Of a stretch of 36,770 nt of DNA, positions 17,482 to 26,154 are shown piece by piece. A program made the position numbers and the translations under genes. Position 1 is the first letter of the stretch. The number at the start of each line of letters is the position of its first letter. The stretch is from Gammaproteobacteria bacterium (GTDB lineage: Bacteria > Pseudomonadota > Gammaproteobacteria > Chromatiales > Chromatiaceae). The DNA is taken from positions 1 through 36,770 of the forward strand of contig JAGRGQ010000039.1 in NCBI GenBank assembly GCA_020445405.1, written 5' to 3'. The notes under the pieces were generated by a model. It made no database searches and was not told the origin of the DNA. It saw only the letters and a program-made list of their open reading frames with translations.

Positions 17482-18630
17482 ATGTATCGACCCGTGTCGC
17501 GTACGGCATCTTCGCTGCTACTTCTGTTAGTCGTGATTCTGGCGCCGGTCCCGGGCGGCGGCGCATCCGCAAATAACCGGGAGGAGGGTATTCAGGTACC
17601 CAACCCGGGCACGGATCTGTGGCGCGAGGTACGCAAGCGACAGCAACCCCCTCTGGCTGGAGTGAAGCCGCCGCTGAACGGTGCTCCCGGGGTGGATCTG
17701 TGGATGGAAATAGAGCGGAGCAAGTTGTCGCCGGTCGGCAGTACGCAGGTCAAAAGCGTCGACAGCGGAACTCTGATCAATCCTTTCGGAGATGAATGGC
17801 GGCGTTTCCGCATGGAGTGGCTGGTGCCCTACGGCGGCTATGCGGTTGCGGGGATGTTCTTACTGGTAGTGCTCTTCTATCTGATCCGTGGCAGGGTGCC
17901 GATTCACGCCGGGCCCTCAGACAAACGGCTGCCACGCTACACTGTATACGAGCGCATGATCCACTGGTTCATCGCCGCCATCTTTCTGTTTCTTGCACTG
18001 ACCGGCCTCACCATGCTGCTGGGCAGGTCGTTGTTGATACCGCTGATTGGGGCGGAGGCGTTCTCGCTGCTCGCCTCCGCCAGCAAGGAGGGACACAACC
18101 TGTTCGGACCGCTGTTTCTGCTCGCGCTGGCGCTGATATTCTTCCGCTTCGTTCGGCGCAATATTTATCAGCGGGGCGACCTTACCTGGCTGCTGCGTGG
18201 CGGGGGATTGATCGGCAGCAGGCATGTTCCCTCCAACTTCTTCAACATGGGCGAAAAGAGCATGTTCTGGATGTTGGTGCTGGTTGGCGGCGTGACCGCG
18301 GTATCCGGCGTGATACTGGTGTTCCCGGTGCTGGGTCAGGGCAGAGAGATCATGGCGCTTTCACATGTCGCTCACGCAATTACCGCACTGACCATGATCC
18401 TGGTGATCATCGGCCATATCTATATCGGCAGTGTCGGTATGGAGGGTGCGATCGAGGGGATGACGACCGGATACTGCGATCTGAATTGGGCGCGCGAGCA
18501 TCACGACTGGTGGGCCGAGCGTTGCGAGAATAACGGCGAGGTGATCACTGTGGAGGAGGCATTCGAGGCGGAAGGGTTTACGCCCGGGGCACCGAAACAT
18601 CACCGTCCTGCCGGGGAGACGGCGGAATGA
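17482..18630 (+). CDS. fdhC: Formate dehydrogenase cytochrome b (gamma) subunit
   Basis: The 382-residue protein begins with a signal-like hydrophobic stretch (about 10-33), then a periplasmic region (34-112), then about five membrane helices starting near 114. Candidate haem ligands are the His residues in ERMIHWF, KEGHNLFG and the SHVAHAITAL...GHIY region, as in FdnI-type cytochromes. It receives electrons from FdhB and reduces quinone. The periplasmic region holds a repeated motif: GTDLWREVRK, GVDLWMEIER, then the family-typical GDEWRRFRM; the repetition looks like a local internal duplication. ATG 17482 has AGGAG about ten bases upstream. Its stop overlaps the next start by four bases (ATGA at 18627). 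Confidence 0.93.
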   Translation: MYRPVSRTASSLLLLLVVILAPVPGGGASANNREEGIQVPNPGTDLWREVRKRQQPPLAGVKPPLNGAPGVDLWMEIERSKLSPVGSTQVKSVDSGTLINPFGDEWRRFRMEWLVPYGGYAVAGMFLLVVLFYLIRGRVPIHAGPSDKRLPRYTVYERMIHWFIAAIFLFLALTGLTMLLGRSLLIPLIGAEAFSLLASASKEGHNLFGPLFLLALALIFFRFVRRNIYQRGDLTWLLRGGGLIGSRHVPSNFFNMGEKSMFWMLVLVGGVTAVSGVILVFPVLGQGREIMALSHVAHAITALTMILVIIGHIYIGSVGMEGAIEGMTTGYCDLNWAREHHDWWAERCENNGEVITVEEAFEAEGFTPGAPKHHRPAGETAE

Positions 18631-19268
18631 TAGGCGACTTCATCGATGGTCCGCTCTGGTATTTTTCCGCCGCTGTTTTTCTGCTGGGCGTGATCTGGCG
18701 CCTGATAGCGATTCTGCGCATCGGAGTTACGGTCGATCTCTCGGTGGCGAGGAGTTCGGGAGCGGGCGGCGCGCTGCGCACCCTTTTCAGCCGGTCTTTG
18801 CCGCGGCGGCCCGTACTGACACGCGGAAAGCTGCAGTTTGTGGCGGGTTATATGTTCCACCTGGGGCTTTTCGCGCTGCTTTTCCTGGCGCAGCCTCACG
18901 TCGAGTTTATCTCCCGGCGAATAACCGGCTTTGGCTGGACGACGCTGCCCCATTGGGGGTTCATGCTTGTTTCCGAGGCGGCTTTCGCCGGCTTGCTGTT
19001 GTTGCTTCTATACCGTCTTATGCATCCGGTGACACGCCTGATATCCCGTGCGGGCGACTATGCTGCCTCACTGCTGGTATTTCTGGTGATGCTCAGCGGA
19101 TGCCTTGCGTTGGCACGGGCCTACGAACCGCTGCGGTTGCTGCACCTTCTGCTGGCGGAGCTGCTGCTGATCTATTTTCCGTTCAGCACGTTGATGCACG
19201 CCTTCACCTTCGCCGTCAGCCGCGGTTACACCGGCGCCGGAATGGCCCGGAAGGGCGTGAATGCGTGA
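18627..19268 (+). CDS. NarI/HdrE/DsrM-like membrane cytochrome b subunit
   Basis: This 213-residue protein has about five predicted membrane helices and intramembrane histidines (FHLGLFALLF, PHWGFML, LLHLLLAELL...MHAF) placed as in nitrate reductase gamma and HdrE/DsrM-type haem b subunits. Such proteins exchange electrons between quinone and an attached soluble iron-sulfur subunit. Here the partner is the HdrD-like product of the next gene, which overlaps it by eight bases. Start ATG 18627 overlaps the stop of fdhC, so all three are likely co-translated. It is not the normal FDH cytochrome, since fdhC already supplies that. Confidence 0.83.
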   Translation: MIGDFIDGPLWYFSAAVFLLGVIWRLIAILRIGVTVDLSVARSSGAGGALRTLFSRSLPRRPVLTRGKLQFVAGYMFHLGLFALLFLAQPHVEFISRRITGFGWTTLPHWGFMLVSEAAFAGLLLLLLYRLMHPVTRLISRAGDYAASLLVFLVMLSGCLALARAYEPLRLLHLLLAELLLIYFPFSTLMHAFTFAVSRGYTGAGMARKGVNA

Positions 19269-20541
19269 TGCAGGGGCCGATAACATGAACGACCGGATCG
19301 CAGCCGCCTGTGACGAATTGCGCAGGCAGATAGATGCCAGGGTCTCATCCTATTTTTCCAGCTGTGTCCATTGCGGGTTGTGCGCCGAGGCCTGTCATTT
19401 TCACGTGGAGACCGATGATCCGCGCTACACGCCGATCTATAAGCTGGAGCCGATGCGTAAACTCTGGCGGCAGGAACATACGCTGCTGGGGCGTCTGGGC
19501 GCAGTGCTGGGCAGATCGTCCGGCCTGAGCGAACGCGACTTTGCCGACTGGGAGGAGTTGGTCTACGACAGCTGCAACCTGTGTGGGCGCTGCTCGATGG
19601 TCTGCCCGTTGGGTATAGATATCACCTATATGCTGCGCAAACAGCGCGAGGCGTTCAACCTCTCCGGCTATGTGCCGGATGGCATGCAGAAGGCGCTTGA
19701 GCGAACGCTGGACACCGGCAGTCCGATGGGGGTGACGTTGAAAACGCTGAAGGCGACGCTTGCCCATATCGAAAAAGCCACCGGCCTGACCATCCCCATC
19801 GATCGCGAGGGGGCCGAATATATGACACTGTTCTCCTCCATGGAGGTGGTCAACTTCCCCGAGTATATCGAGAGTATCGCCAGAATATTTGATGCTGCCG
19901 CGCTCTCCTGGACCATCAGCAGCGAGGCTTTCGAGGCGACCAACGCCGGTATTCAGGTCGGCAGCCGGGACGGGGCGAAGGAGATAGTCAGCCGTGCGGT
20001 CGATGCGGCGGAGAAACTGGGTGTGAAGTATCTGATCAGTCCCGAGTGCGGGCATGCCTACACCGCGATCCGCTGGGAAGGGCCGAATCTGATCGGCCGA
20101 CGTTATAAATTCGAAGTGGTGCATATTCTCGAACTGCTGGATCAGCTGCATCGGGAGGGCAGGCTGAAATTCAGCGGCAGCAGCGATACTCCGATGACGC
20201 TGCACGATCCCTGTCAGATCGTCCGCCGTGGGGGTGTCGTCGAACCGCCGCGCAATCTGCTGCACAAGGTTGCCAGCGGTTTCGTCGAGAGCACCGATCA
20301 TGCCGCCATGAACTGGTGTTGCGGTGGAGGTGGCGGCGTCAGTGCCAACGAGCGTGCGGAAGCGCTGCGCCTGAAGGTGTTCGGCCGCAAGAAAAAGCAG
20401 TTTGAGGAGCTTGGTGTGGATACCGTGGTTACCGCATGCGCCAACTGCCGGATTGTGCTTGAGGAGGGGTTGGAGCACTATGAGATGGAAACCCAGGTGA
20501 TCGGGTTGACCGAACTGGTGGCGGAATACCTCGAGCAGTAA
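19261..20541 (+). CDS. HdrD/DsrK/GlpC-like iron-sulfur protein with CCG domain
   Basis: The 426-residue cytosolic protein has two [4Fe-4S] sites near the N-terminus (C35, C38, C41, C45 and C105, C108, C111, C115). Its C-terminal part carries the CCG (heterodisulfide-reductase) pattern: HDPCQIVRRGG, NWCCGGGGG and ACANC. In HdrD, DsrK and TmcB such CCG domains bind an unusual cluster that reduces or forms disulfides or related sulfur carriers. An earlier half-domain keeps only one Cys (SPECGHAY). Paired with the NarI-like gene it forms an HdrDE/DsrMK/TmcBC-like module; the substrate is unknown. ATG 19285, with AGGGG eight bases upstream, is an equally good start. Confidence 0.87.
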   Translation: MRDAGADNMNDRIAAACDELRRQIDARVSSYFSSCVHCGLCAEACHFHVETDDPRYTPIYKLEPMRKLWRQEHTLLGRLGAVLGRSSGLSERDFADWEELVYDSCNLCGRCSMVCPLGIDITYMLRKQREAFNLSGYVPDGMQKALERTLDTGSPMGVTLKTLKATLAHIEKATGLTIPIDREGAEYMTLFSSMEVVNFPEYIESIARIFDAAALSWTISSEAFEATNAGIQVGSRDGAKEIVSRAVDAAEKLGVKYLISPECGHAYTAIRWEGPNLIGRRYKFEVVHILELLDQLHREGRLKFSGSSDTPMTLHDPCQIVRRGGVVEPPRNLLHKVASGFVESTDHAAMNWCCGGGGGVSANERAEALRLKVFGRKKKQFEELGVDTVVTACANCRIVLEEGLEHYEMETQVIGLTELVAEYLEQ

Positions 20542-20764
20542 AAGGATGTCAGGTCCGGACGATGGTTGTTTCAGTCTCTCACCGATGTCAGGTTGAGATC
20601 GATCCCAGATTTTTTGCTGGTAATTTTCAGCGCCGTCACAATATCCCCGTCAGCTGGATCCGATAATCCGCGCTGATGGGGACCCCTGTTTTTACTCTCA
20701 ACGCCGCCCCATTCCGCAGGATTATTTCCGTAACCCCCGGTTAACGGCCGGAAACAGCCTCTCC

Positions 20765-20793
20765 CTGGAAAAATCCGTCCGCAATCCCCATCT
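20765..20793 (+). promoter_or_regulatory. Sigma-32 (heat shock) promoter candidate for cbpA-cbpM-M48
   Basis: CTGGAA (20765-20770) and CCCCATCT (20786-20793) are separated by 15 bases. The RpoH consensus is CTTGAA, a 13-15 base gap, then CCCCATNT: five of six and a full match. The downstream genes are a DnaJ-type co-chaperone, its modulator and an HtpX-like protease, all plausible heat-shock functions. The start would lie near 20800, some 38 bases before ATG 20838. The rest of 20542-20837 shows no gene. Confidence 0.7.
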
Positions 20794-20837
20794 TTTCCAA
20801 AGATTAAGGGTACTCGGGTGATTTCAGGGCAAAGCAG

Positions 20838-21788
20838 ATGGAATTCAAAGACTACTACCAGATCATGGGCGTCGAACGCGATGCCAGCCAGGATGAGATA
20901 AAGCGCGCCTACCGTAAGCTGGCGCGAAAATTCCATCCTGACGTGAGCAAAGCGTCTGATGCGGAAAGCCGCTTCAAGGAGGTGGGCGAGGCCTATGAGG
21001 TGCTCAAAGACCCGGAGAAGCGCGCCGCCTACGATCAGCTTGGCGCCAATTGGAAAGCGGGCCAGGAGTTTCACCCGCCGCCCGACTGGGATGCCGGATT
21101 CGAATTCAGGGGCGGTGGCTTTACCGCCGGGGACGCGTCCGCGTTCAGCGATTTCTTCGAGTCGCTTTTCGGCGAACACATGGCCGCCGGGTTCGGCGGC
21201 AGCGGCGCGCGTCGTTCACAGGCGCACGGCGAGGATCATCATGCCAAGGTGCTGATCGATCTCGACGACGCGCTGCACGGCGCCACCCGCACCATCACCC
21301 TGCACACGCCGGTGGTGGATAAACAGGGACACGTCTCCACCAGCGAACGCCGGTTGAACGTGCGCATCCCGAAGGGTGTCAAGCCGGGGCAGCATATCCG
21401 TCTGGCAAATCAGGGTTCACCCGGCGCGATGGGTGGCAGGCCCGGCGATCTCTATCTGGAAATAGAGTTCAGGCCGCATCCGCTCTATCGGATCGATGGT
21501 CGCGATCTCTATCTGAATCTGCCGGTAGCGCCCTGGGAAGCGGCGCTCGGTGCCAGCGTGAAGACCCCCACACCCAGCGGTATCATCGATCTGAAGGTGC
21601 CGCCGGGATCCGCCGGAGGGCTCAAGCTGCGCCTCAAGGGCCGTGGGATACCGGGCAGCCCCCCGGGAGATCTATACGTCATGCTGCAGGTGGCGCTTCC
21701 GGCCGCGGACACCGCGCAGGCGAAAGAGGCGTACCGCTCGATGGCGCAGCAGTTTGCTTTCAATCCACGCAGCGGATTGGGGGTATGA
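20838..21788 (+). CDS. cbpA: DnaJ-class co-chaperone CbpA
   Basis: The 316-residue protein has an N-terminal J domain (residues 4-70) with the HPD motif at 33-35 that stimulates DnaK ATPase. A Gly/Phe-rich linker (about 85-130) follows, then the two DnaJ C-terminal substrate-binding domains, without the DnaJ zinc finger. That layout, and the CbpM gene right behind it, identify it as CbpA, a nucleoid-binding co-chaperone in E. coli. It starts at ATG 20838 and probably answers to the sigma-32-like promoter upstream. Confidence 0.93.
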   Translation: MEFKDYYQIMGVERDASQDEIKRAYRKLARKFHPDVSKASDAESRFKEVGEAYEVLKDPEKRAAYDQLGANWKAGQEFHPPPDWDAGFEFRGGGFTAGDASAFSDFFESLFGEHMAAGFGGSGARRSQAHGEDHHAKVLIDLDDALHGATRTITLHTPVVDKQGHVSTSERRLNVRIPKGVKPGQHIRLANQGSPGAMGGRPGDLYLEIEFRPHPLYRIDGRDLYLNLPVAPWEAALGASVKTPTPSGIIDLKVPPGSAGGLKLRLKGRGIPGSPPGDLYVMLQVALPAADTAQAKEAYRSMAQQFAFNPRSGLGV

Positions 21789-21791
21789 GCC

Positions 21792-22106
21792 ATGACCGAT
21801 AGGGAGATACTGACCGGACTGCTGCTGGACGGCGAAAGTTCGTTGACGCTCGGTGAATTGAGCCGCTGCTGCGGTGTACATGCGGAACTTATCGTTGAGA
21901 TGGTGGATGAGGGGATTCTCGACCCACTCGACAGTGCGCATGGCGGCTGGCGTTTTTCAGGCTATAGCCTGCTGCGGGCAAACCGGGCGCTGCGTTTGCG
22001 CCGGGATCTGGGCGTCAATCTTGCCGGCATTGCGCTGGCTCTTGACCTGATCGATGAGGTCAACCGGTTGCGCTCCCGCCTCAACCAGCTGGAGGCTGGG
22101 GGTTGA
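21792..22106 (+). CDS. cbpM: Chaperone modulator CbpM
   Basis: This 104-residue MerR-like helical protein has the CbpM layout: TLGELSRCCGVHAELIVEMV, GWRFSGYSLLRANRALRLRRD and a C-terminal leucine-rich helix. In E. coli CbpM binds the J domain of CbpA and inhibits both its co-chaperone and DNA-binding activity. The gene lies three bases after cbpA and overlaps the next gene by four bases, so the three are one transcript. Confidence 0.9.
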   Translation: MTDREILTGLLLDGESSLTLGELSRCCGVHAELIVEMVDEGILDPLDSAHGGWRFSGYSLLRANRALRLRRDLGVNLAGIALALDLIDEVNRLRSRLNQLEAGG

Positions 22107-23074
22107 GCGTGCTGAACGACAGCGTCTGGCACCGGCATGCGTTCGCCAACCGTTTGCAGTCGGCGCTGCTGCTGCTGTCGATGGGCGCTTTTCTCACACT
22201 GGTCGGATGGCTGCTGTGGGGAGTCAACGGTGTCATCATGCTGCTGCCCGCAGGCGTGGCGCTGGTCCTGATCAACCCTGGAGTGACGCCCTGGCTGATC
22301 ATGCGCATGTACGGCGCGGTGAGACTGTCGCCGGAACAGGCGCCGCTGCTGCACTCGGCGCTGCATGAGCTCTCCAGCCGCGCGGGACTCTCCCGCACGC
22401 CACTGCTCTACTACATCCCCAGCAGCATTATCAATGCATTCGCGCTTGGGCGGCGGGACAACGCAGCGATTGCGCTCAGCGATGGCCTGTTGCGCGTGCT
22501 GGATACGCGTGAGGCGATCGTGGTCCTGGCGCACGAACTGAGCCACATACGCAACAACGACATCCGGGTAATGGGTGTGGCTGATCTGTTCAGTCGCCTT
22601 ACCAGTCTGCTCTCTCTGTTCGGTTTGCTGCTGCTGCTGGTCAATCTGCCGCTGATCGTACTGGGTGCCGCCAGCATCAATTGGTTTGCGATTCTGATAC
22701 TGATTTTTGCCCCCCACCTGAGTGCGCTGGCGCAGATGGGGCTTTCGCGCACGCGTGAATATGACGCCGATCTCAACGCGGTCAATTTGACCGGCGATCC
22801 GGAGGGGTTGGCGCGGGCGCTGGTCAAAATCGATCAGACCGGCGGCAATTTCCTGGAGCGAATTCTGCTGCCCGGCCGGCGCATCCCGGAGCCTTCGCTG
22901 TTGCGCACGCATCCGCCCACCGAGGAGCGGGTCAAACGACTGATGCAGCTGAAATCTTCCCGGCGTTCCACGCCGTCGTCCGTTGCATTGCGACGGAGCG
23001 AACCGCCGGAGTACATCGCGCGCGCATTGATTCAGCAGACACCGCGCTGGCGTATAACCGGACTATGGCATTAA
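22103..23074 (+). CDS. HtpX-like M48 zinc metalloprotease
   Basis: The 323-residue membrane protein has two N-terminal helices (about 18-57), the zinc motif HELSH (H144, E145, H148), two more helices (about 163-205) and the third zinc ligand E219 in REYDAD, as in HtpX/Oma1-type M48 peptidases. It should degrade damaged membrane proteins from the cytoplasmic side. It probably starts at TTG 22103, with GGAGG seven bases upstream and a four-base overlap with cbpM; GTG 22109 is the alternative. I avoid the name htpX because several M48 paralogues exist. Confidence 0.9.
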   Translation: MSVLNDSVWHRHAFANRLQSALLLLSMGAFLTLVGWLLWGVNGVIMLLPAGVALVLINPGVTPWLIMRMYGAVRLSPEQAPLLHSALHELSSRAGLSRTPLLYYIPSSIINAFALGRRDNAAIALSDGLLRVLDTREAIVVLAHELSHIRNNDIRVMGVADLFSRLTSLLSLFGLLLLLVNLPLIVLGAASINWFAILILIFAPHLSALAQMGLSRTREYDADLNAVNLTGDPEGLARALVKIDQTGGNFLERILLPGRRIPEPSLLRTHPPTEERVKRLMQLKSSRRSTPSSVALRRSEPPEYIARALIQQTPRWRITGLWH

Positions 23075-23113
23075 CCGGGCCGGTAGGGCGGCCCGATTCG
23101 GAGTGACTTTATC

Positions 23114-23548
23114 ATGAGTGAAAATCTGCATATCGTATGTCCCCGCTGCTCATCCGTGAACCGGATACCCCAATCCCGCCTGGCGGACCGGCCGAAGTGC
23201 GGCAAGTGTCACAATCCGCTGTTCGATGGCCATCCCATCGAGTTAACCTCTGGGAACTTTCAGACGCAGCTGAGCCGTAACGACATTCCGTTGCTGGTGG
23301 ATTTCTGGGCGCCCTGGTGCGGCCCATGCAAAATGATGGCACCGGCATTCGAACAGGCGGCGGCCAGGCTGGAACCGCATGTGCGCCTGGCCAAACTCAA
23401 CACCGAAAACGAACAGTCGATAGGCGCTCGGTTCGGGATACGCAGTATTCCCACGCTGGCGCTGTTTCGGGGGGGAAGGGAACTGGCGCGCCAGGCCGGC
23501 GCGATGGGGAGCGCGGAAATCGTCCGCTGGGTGCAGGCGCACCTGTAG
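23114..23548 (+). CDS. trxC: Thioredoxin 2 (TrxC)
   Basis: The 144-residue protein has an N-terminal zinc domain with two CxxC pairs (C9/C12 and C29/C32) followed by a thioredoxin fold with active site WCGPC. That pair of features separates TrxC from TrxA. It reduces cytoplasmic disulfides, often under oxidative stress, with electrons from thioredoxin reductase. GGAG lies about ten bases before ATG 23114. It follows the M48 gene by 39 bases and may share its transcript. Confidence 0.95.
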   Translation: MSENLHIVCPRCSSVNRIPQSRLADRPKCGKCHNPLFDGHPIELTSGNFQTQLSRNDIPLLVDFWAPWCGPCKMMAPAFEQAAARLEPHVRLAKLNTENEQSIGARFGIRSIPTLALFRGGRELARQAGAMGSAEIVRWVQAHL

Positions 23549-23572
23549 TCCGGGCAATGCACTGGAAGTGGC

Positions 23573-23598
23573 GCAAACTGAAATGCCCATCAGTTTGC
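23573..23598 (+). terminator. Stem-loop between convergent trxC and the spermidine-synthase-like gene
   Basis: GCAAACTGA (23573-23581) and TCAGTTTGC (23590-23598) form a perfect nine-base stem with an eight-base loop. Only TTTG-like bases follow on the plus strand, so it is a weak intrinsic terminator at best. Its place, 25 bases after trxC and before a convergent gene end at 23659, supports that role. Confidence 0.5.
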
Positions 23599-23658
23599 TT
23601 TGCCGTTCCCCCGGCGATCGCAACATCGAAAAACGGCTGACAACGGATGCAACTGGAA

Positions 23659-26133
23659 CTATGGGCGTGCGGCGGTATCTCCGGTCGCTACCGGATAGAG
23701 CGGGATCGTCAACAGATAGAGCATCGTCGCAATCAGTATCACGCTGTTGAATCCGAAGTGAATCGCCAGCAGGCTTGCCAGGATCGCGCTGATCAGTGAA
23801 GCGCAGCCGTTGATGCCCCAGCTCCATGGCACCAGTTGCGGGCAGACGCCCGCGACGGCGGAGAGCCCGAGGGGAAAGGGCAAACCCATACAGAAGGCGG
23901 GCGGCGCGATCAACAGCAGTGCAGCAGCCACTTTCATCGGCATGCCGGGATTGCCCAGGCTATCGAGCAGCGGCGGCAGCAGTGATAAGTAACCGCCGGC
24001 GATGAGGCATAGCAGCGCCATCGCTGTTATCAGATAGCGGTGCCGCTGTGCAGCCGGGATAAGGGTTGCGCACAGACTGCCGAGACCGGAAAAGATGAGA
24101 AAGCCGGATATCACAACTGCGACCGCGTGCACCGGATGCGCCAGAAAAAGCGAGAATTTCTGAATGAAGGCCATCTCGATAAACAGGTAAGCAATGCCGA
24201 TGACGAGAAAATAGCTCAGGATACGCCAGCGGCGGACACCGGCCATGCCGCCAGCTGCGGAATCCAGAAATCGAAGCGGCAGCAGCACCAGCAGCAGGCT
24301 GACGAAAATCGCCTGAATCAGGGTCAGAATCAATACCGGGTACCCCAGCTCGAGCAGCGAAAACCCGCCACGGCGGTACAGCGAAACAATCTCCGGCAGC
24401 GCGCGCCATTTGAAAAAATCGAAAAAATAGGGCCGGTCATCCCGGACAGGTCTGATATCGAATTTATAACGTTCGATATAGTCGGATGCACCGTCTCCGA
24501 GCAGCGCCAGCGTACCTTCGCGGAAATAGGGCCGGGGAAGGATATTATAAAAATTGGCCAGGTAATCTGCCGCTATCCCGGGAAAGTAGACGATATCGAA
24601 TGCACGTGCCTTGCAGAAGTCGATCAGTGCGCCGATCTCCGACGATTCGACCGCTCCGTTTTTGATCACCAGTGTGCTGGTACTCCAACCGCGTATCATC
24701 ATCAGGTGATTTGCCGGATTTCCGGATCCGCTTTCACGCAACGCCTCGATGGCGGTCGCGAACAGGCGCAGCCCGTCCCTCGGCGGGAGCTTCACCCAGC
24801 GCGTGATTGCCAACATGCCGCCGGGCCGCAGGTGTTCTAGGTAGTCCCTGATCGCCTCGACGGTATAGAGGTAATTTTCGCTCAGCGCGTAGACACCGCC
24901 GGAAGTGGCGCCGGCCGCATCGAGCAGCGACATCTGAATCAGGTCGTAGTCCATCGCGTCGACTGCAACGAAGCTGCGTGCCTCGCCGCTGTGGAGCGTT
25001 GTCCTGCCGCCCAGCCACTGCCAGCCGGAAAACGCCGCGTAGCTGTGCTGCAGCAATTGCGGCAGCCAGGGATCCAGCTCTACCGCATGGATCCGGGGCG
25101 TTGCATGGTACTCCGCCTGCAGTATGCTGCTCCCCCCGCCCATACCCAGGATCAGCGCGCGTTCCGGTGTTGACAGATGATAGGGGAGTGCGGAGGTCTG
25201 GTAGTCGAGATACGCCAGGCTCGCGCGGTTGCCGTCGTAACGGGTCATCGGGCTGGGTGCGTCGCCGTCGGTAAACAGTCCGAGCTGGGGCGGAGGCTCG
25301 ATCAGGTTGTTGAGACTGAGCCCCGGTGCCAGACGCAGCGGGACTTGCGGACTCTCCACCAGCGTCACCAGCCCCAGCGGGCTGGAGTGCTGCTCCAGGA
25401 TCCGCGTACCGCCGATCTGCAGTGTCTGGCTCAACGCCTTGTACTGGGAATATTTCAATCCGAACCACTGACCGGGCAGCAGACAGACGATTAGCGCCAG
25501 CGCGAACGGAGGGAGCGCGCTATGCCAGCGGTGCAGCGGCTGCTGCTCGAATACCGAGATCGCGGCAGCGGTAAACCCGGCCGCGGAAACCGTACGCAGC
25601 GCATTGCCGGGCGAGAGCAGATACAACAGCAGAATAATGCCCACTGCGCCCAGGCCCGCACCGACCAGGTCGAACGCGTAGATACGCGGGATCTTTTCAC
25701 CGAAGCGGGTAAAACTGAGACAGATGCAGTTGGCGGCAAAAAAGAACGGGACGAAAAGCAGCAGATAGGCCAGCAGCAGATATCCCAGCTGAGCCGGATC
25801 CCAGAACATCTCCAGCATATTGAACGGGAGATACTGGGCCAGCAGAAAGCAGACTGTCGCGGTCAGGCCAAACAGCATGGCATTGAACGAAAACGCTCCG
25901 GGGAAATCGGCCAACAATCGCCGGCGCAGCAACGCGACGAAGGTGCCGCTGGCACCGTAACCCAGCAGCGCCAGGCTGATCACCATATACGCGAAGTGGT
26001 GCCACTGAATGATCGAGAAAAGGCGTATCAACAACACTTCATAGGCAAGTGCCGACGCCGAAACGAGAAGAATGGCGTAGAGTGGTGGCCGGGCGCAGTC
26101 ACCGCTCGCGCTGCAGGTTGCCGGCACATTCAT
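23659..26133 (-). CDS. Membrane protein with internal spermidine-synthase-like domain
   Basis: The 824-residue protein has about seven N-terminal membrane helices (to about 225), a soluble SpeE-like Rossmann domain (about 300-560; ALILGMGGGSSILQAEYH and VELDPW are the binding-site motifs), and about seven C-terminal helices (about 585-815). Such polyamine-synthase-like membrane fusions are widespread but their substrates are unproven. The acidic residue set for aminopropyl transfer is not clearly conserved (a YDLIQMSLLD segment stands where catalysis usually occurs), so I do not claim spermidine synthesis. The gene follows the exported Pcm gene by 21 bases, implying co-expression. Confidence 0.83.
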   Translation of the reverse strand: MNVPATCSASGDCARPPLYAILLVSASALAYEVLLIRLFSIIQWHHFAYMVISLALLGYGASGTFVALLRRRLLADFPGAFSFNAMLFGLTATVCFLLAQYLPFNMLEMFWDPAQLGYLLLAYLLLFVPFFFAANCICLSFTRFGEKIPRIYAFDLVGAGLGAVGIILLLYLLSPGNALRTVSAAGFTAAAISVFEQQPLHRWHSALPPFALALIVCLLPGQWFGLKYSQYKALSQTLQIGGTRILEQHSSPLGLVTLVESPQVPLRLAPGLSLNNLIEPPPQLGLFTDGDAPSPMTRYDGNRASLAYLDYQTSALPYHLSTPERALILGMGGGSSILQAEYHATPRIHAVELDPWLPQLLQHSYAAFSGWQWLGGRTTLHSGEARSFVAVDAMDYDLIQMSLLDAAGATSGGVYALSENYLYTVEAIRDYLEHLRPGGMLAITRWVKLPPRDGLRLFATAIEALRESGSGNPANHLMMIRGWSTSTLVIKNGAVESSEIGALIDFCKARAFDIVYFPGIAADYLANFYNILPRPYFREGTLALLGDGASDYIERYKFDIRPVRDDRPYFFDFFKWRALPEIVSLYRRGGFSLLELGYPVLILTLIQAIFVSLLLVLLPLRFLDSAAGGMAGVRRWRILSYFLVIGIAYLFIEMAFIQKFSLFLAHPVHAVAVVISGFLIFSGLGSLCATLIPAAQRHRYLITAMALLCLIAGGYLSLLPPLLDSLGNPGMPMKVAAALLLIAPPAFCMGLPFPLGLSAVAGVCPQLVPWSWGINGCASLISAILASLLAIHFGFNSVILIATMLYLLTIPLYPVATGDTAARP

Positions 26134-26154
26134 GAAGCCCCCGGCTGAAACAGC

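Noticed and set aside
19345..20478. Minus-strand frame of 377 codons within the HdrD-like gene
   Set aside because: Complementary-strand shadow; the plus strand carries all iron-sulfur motifs.
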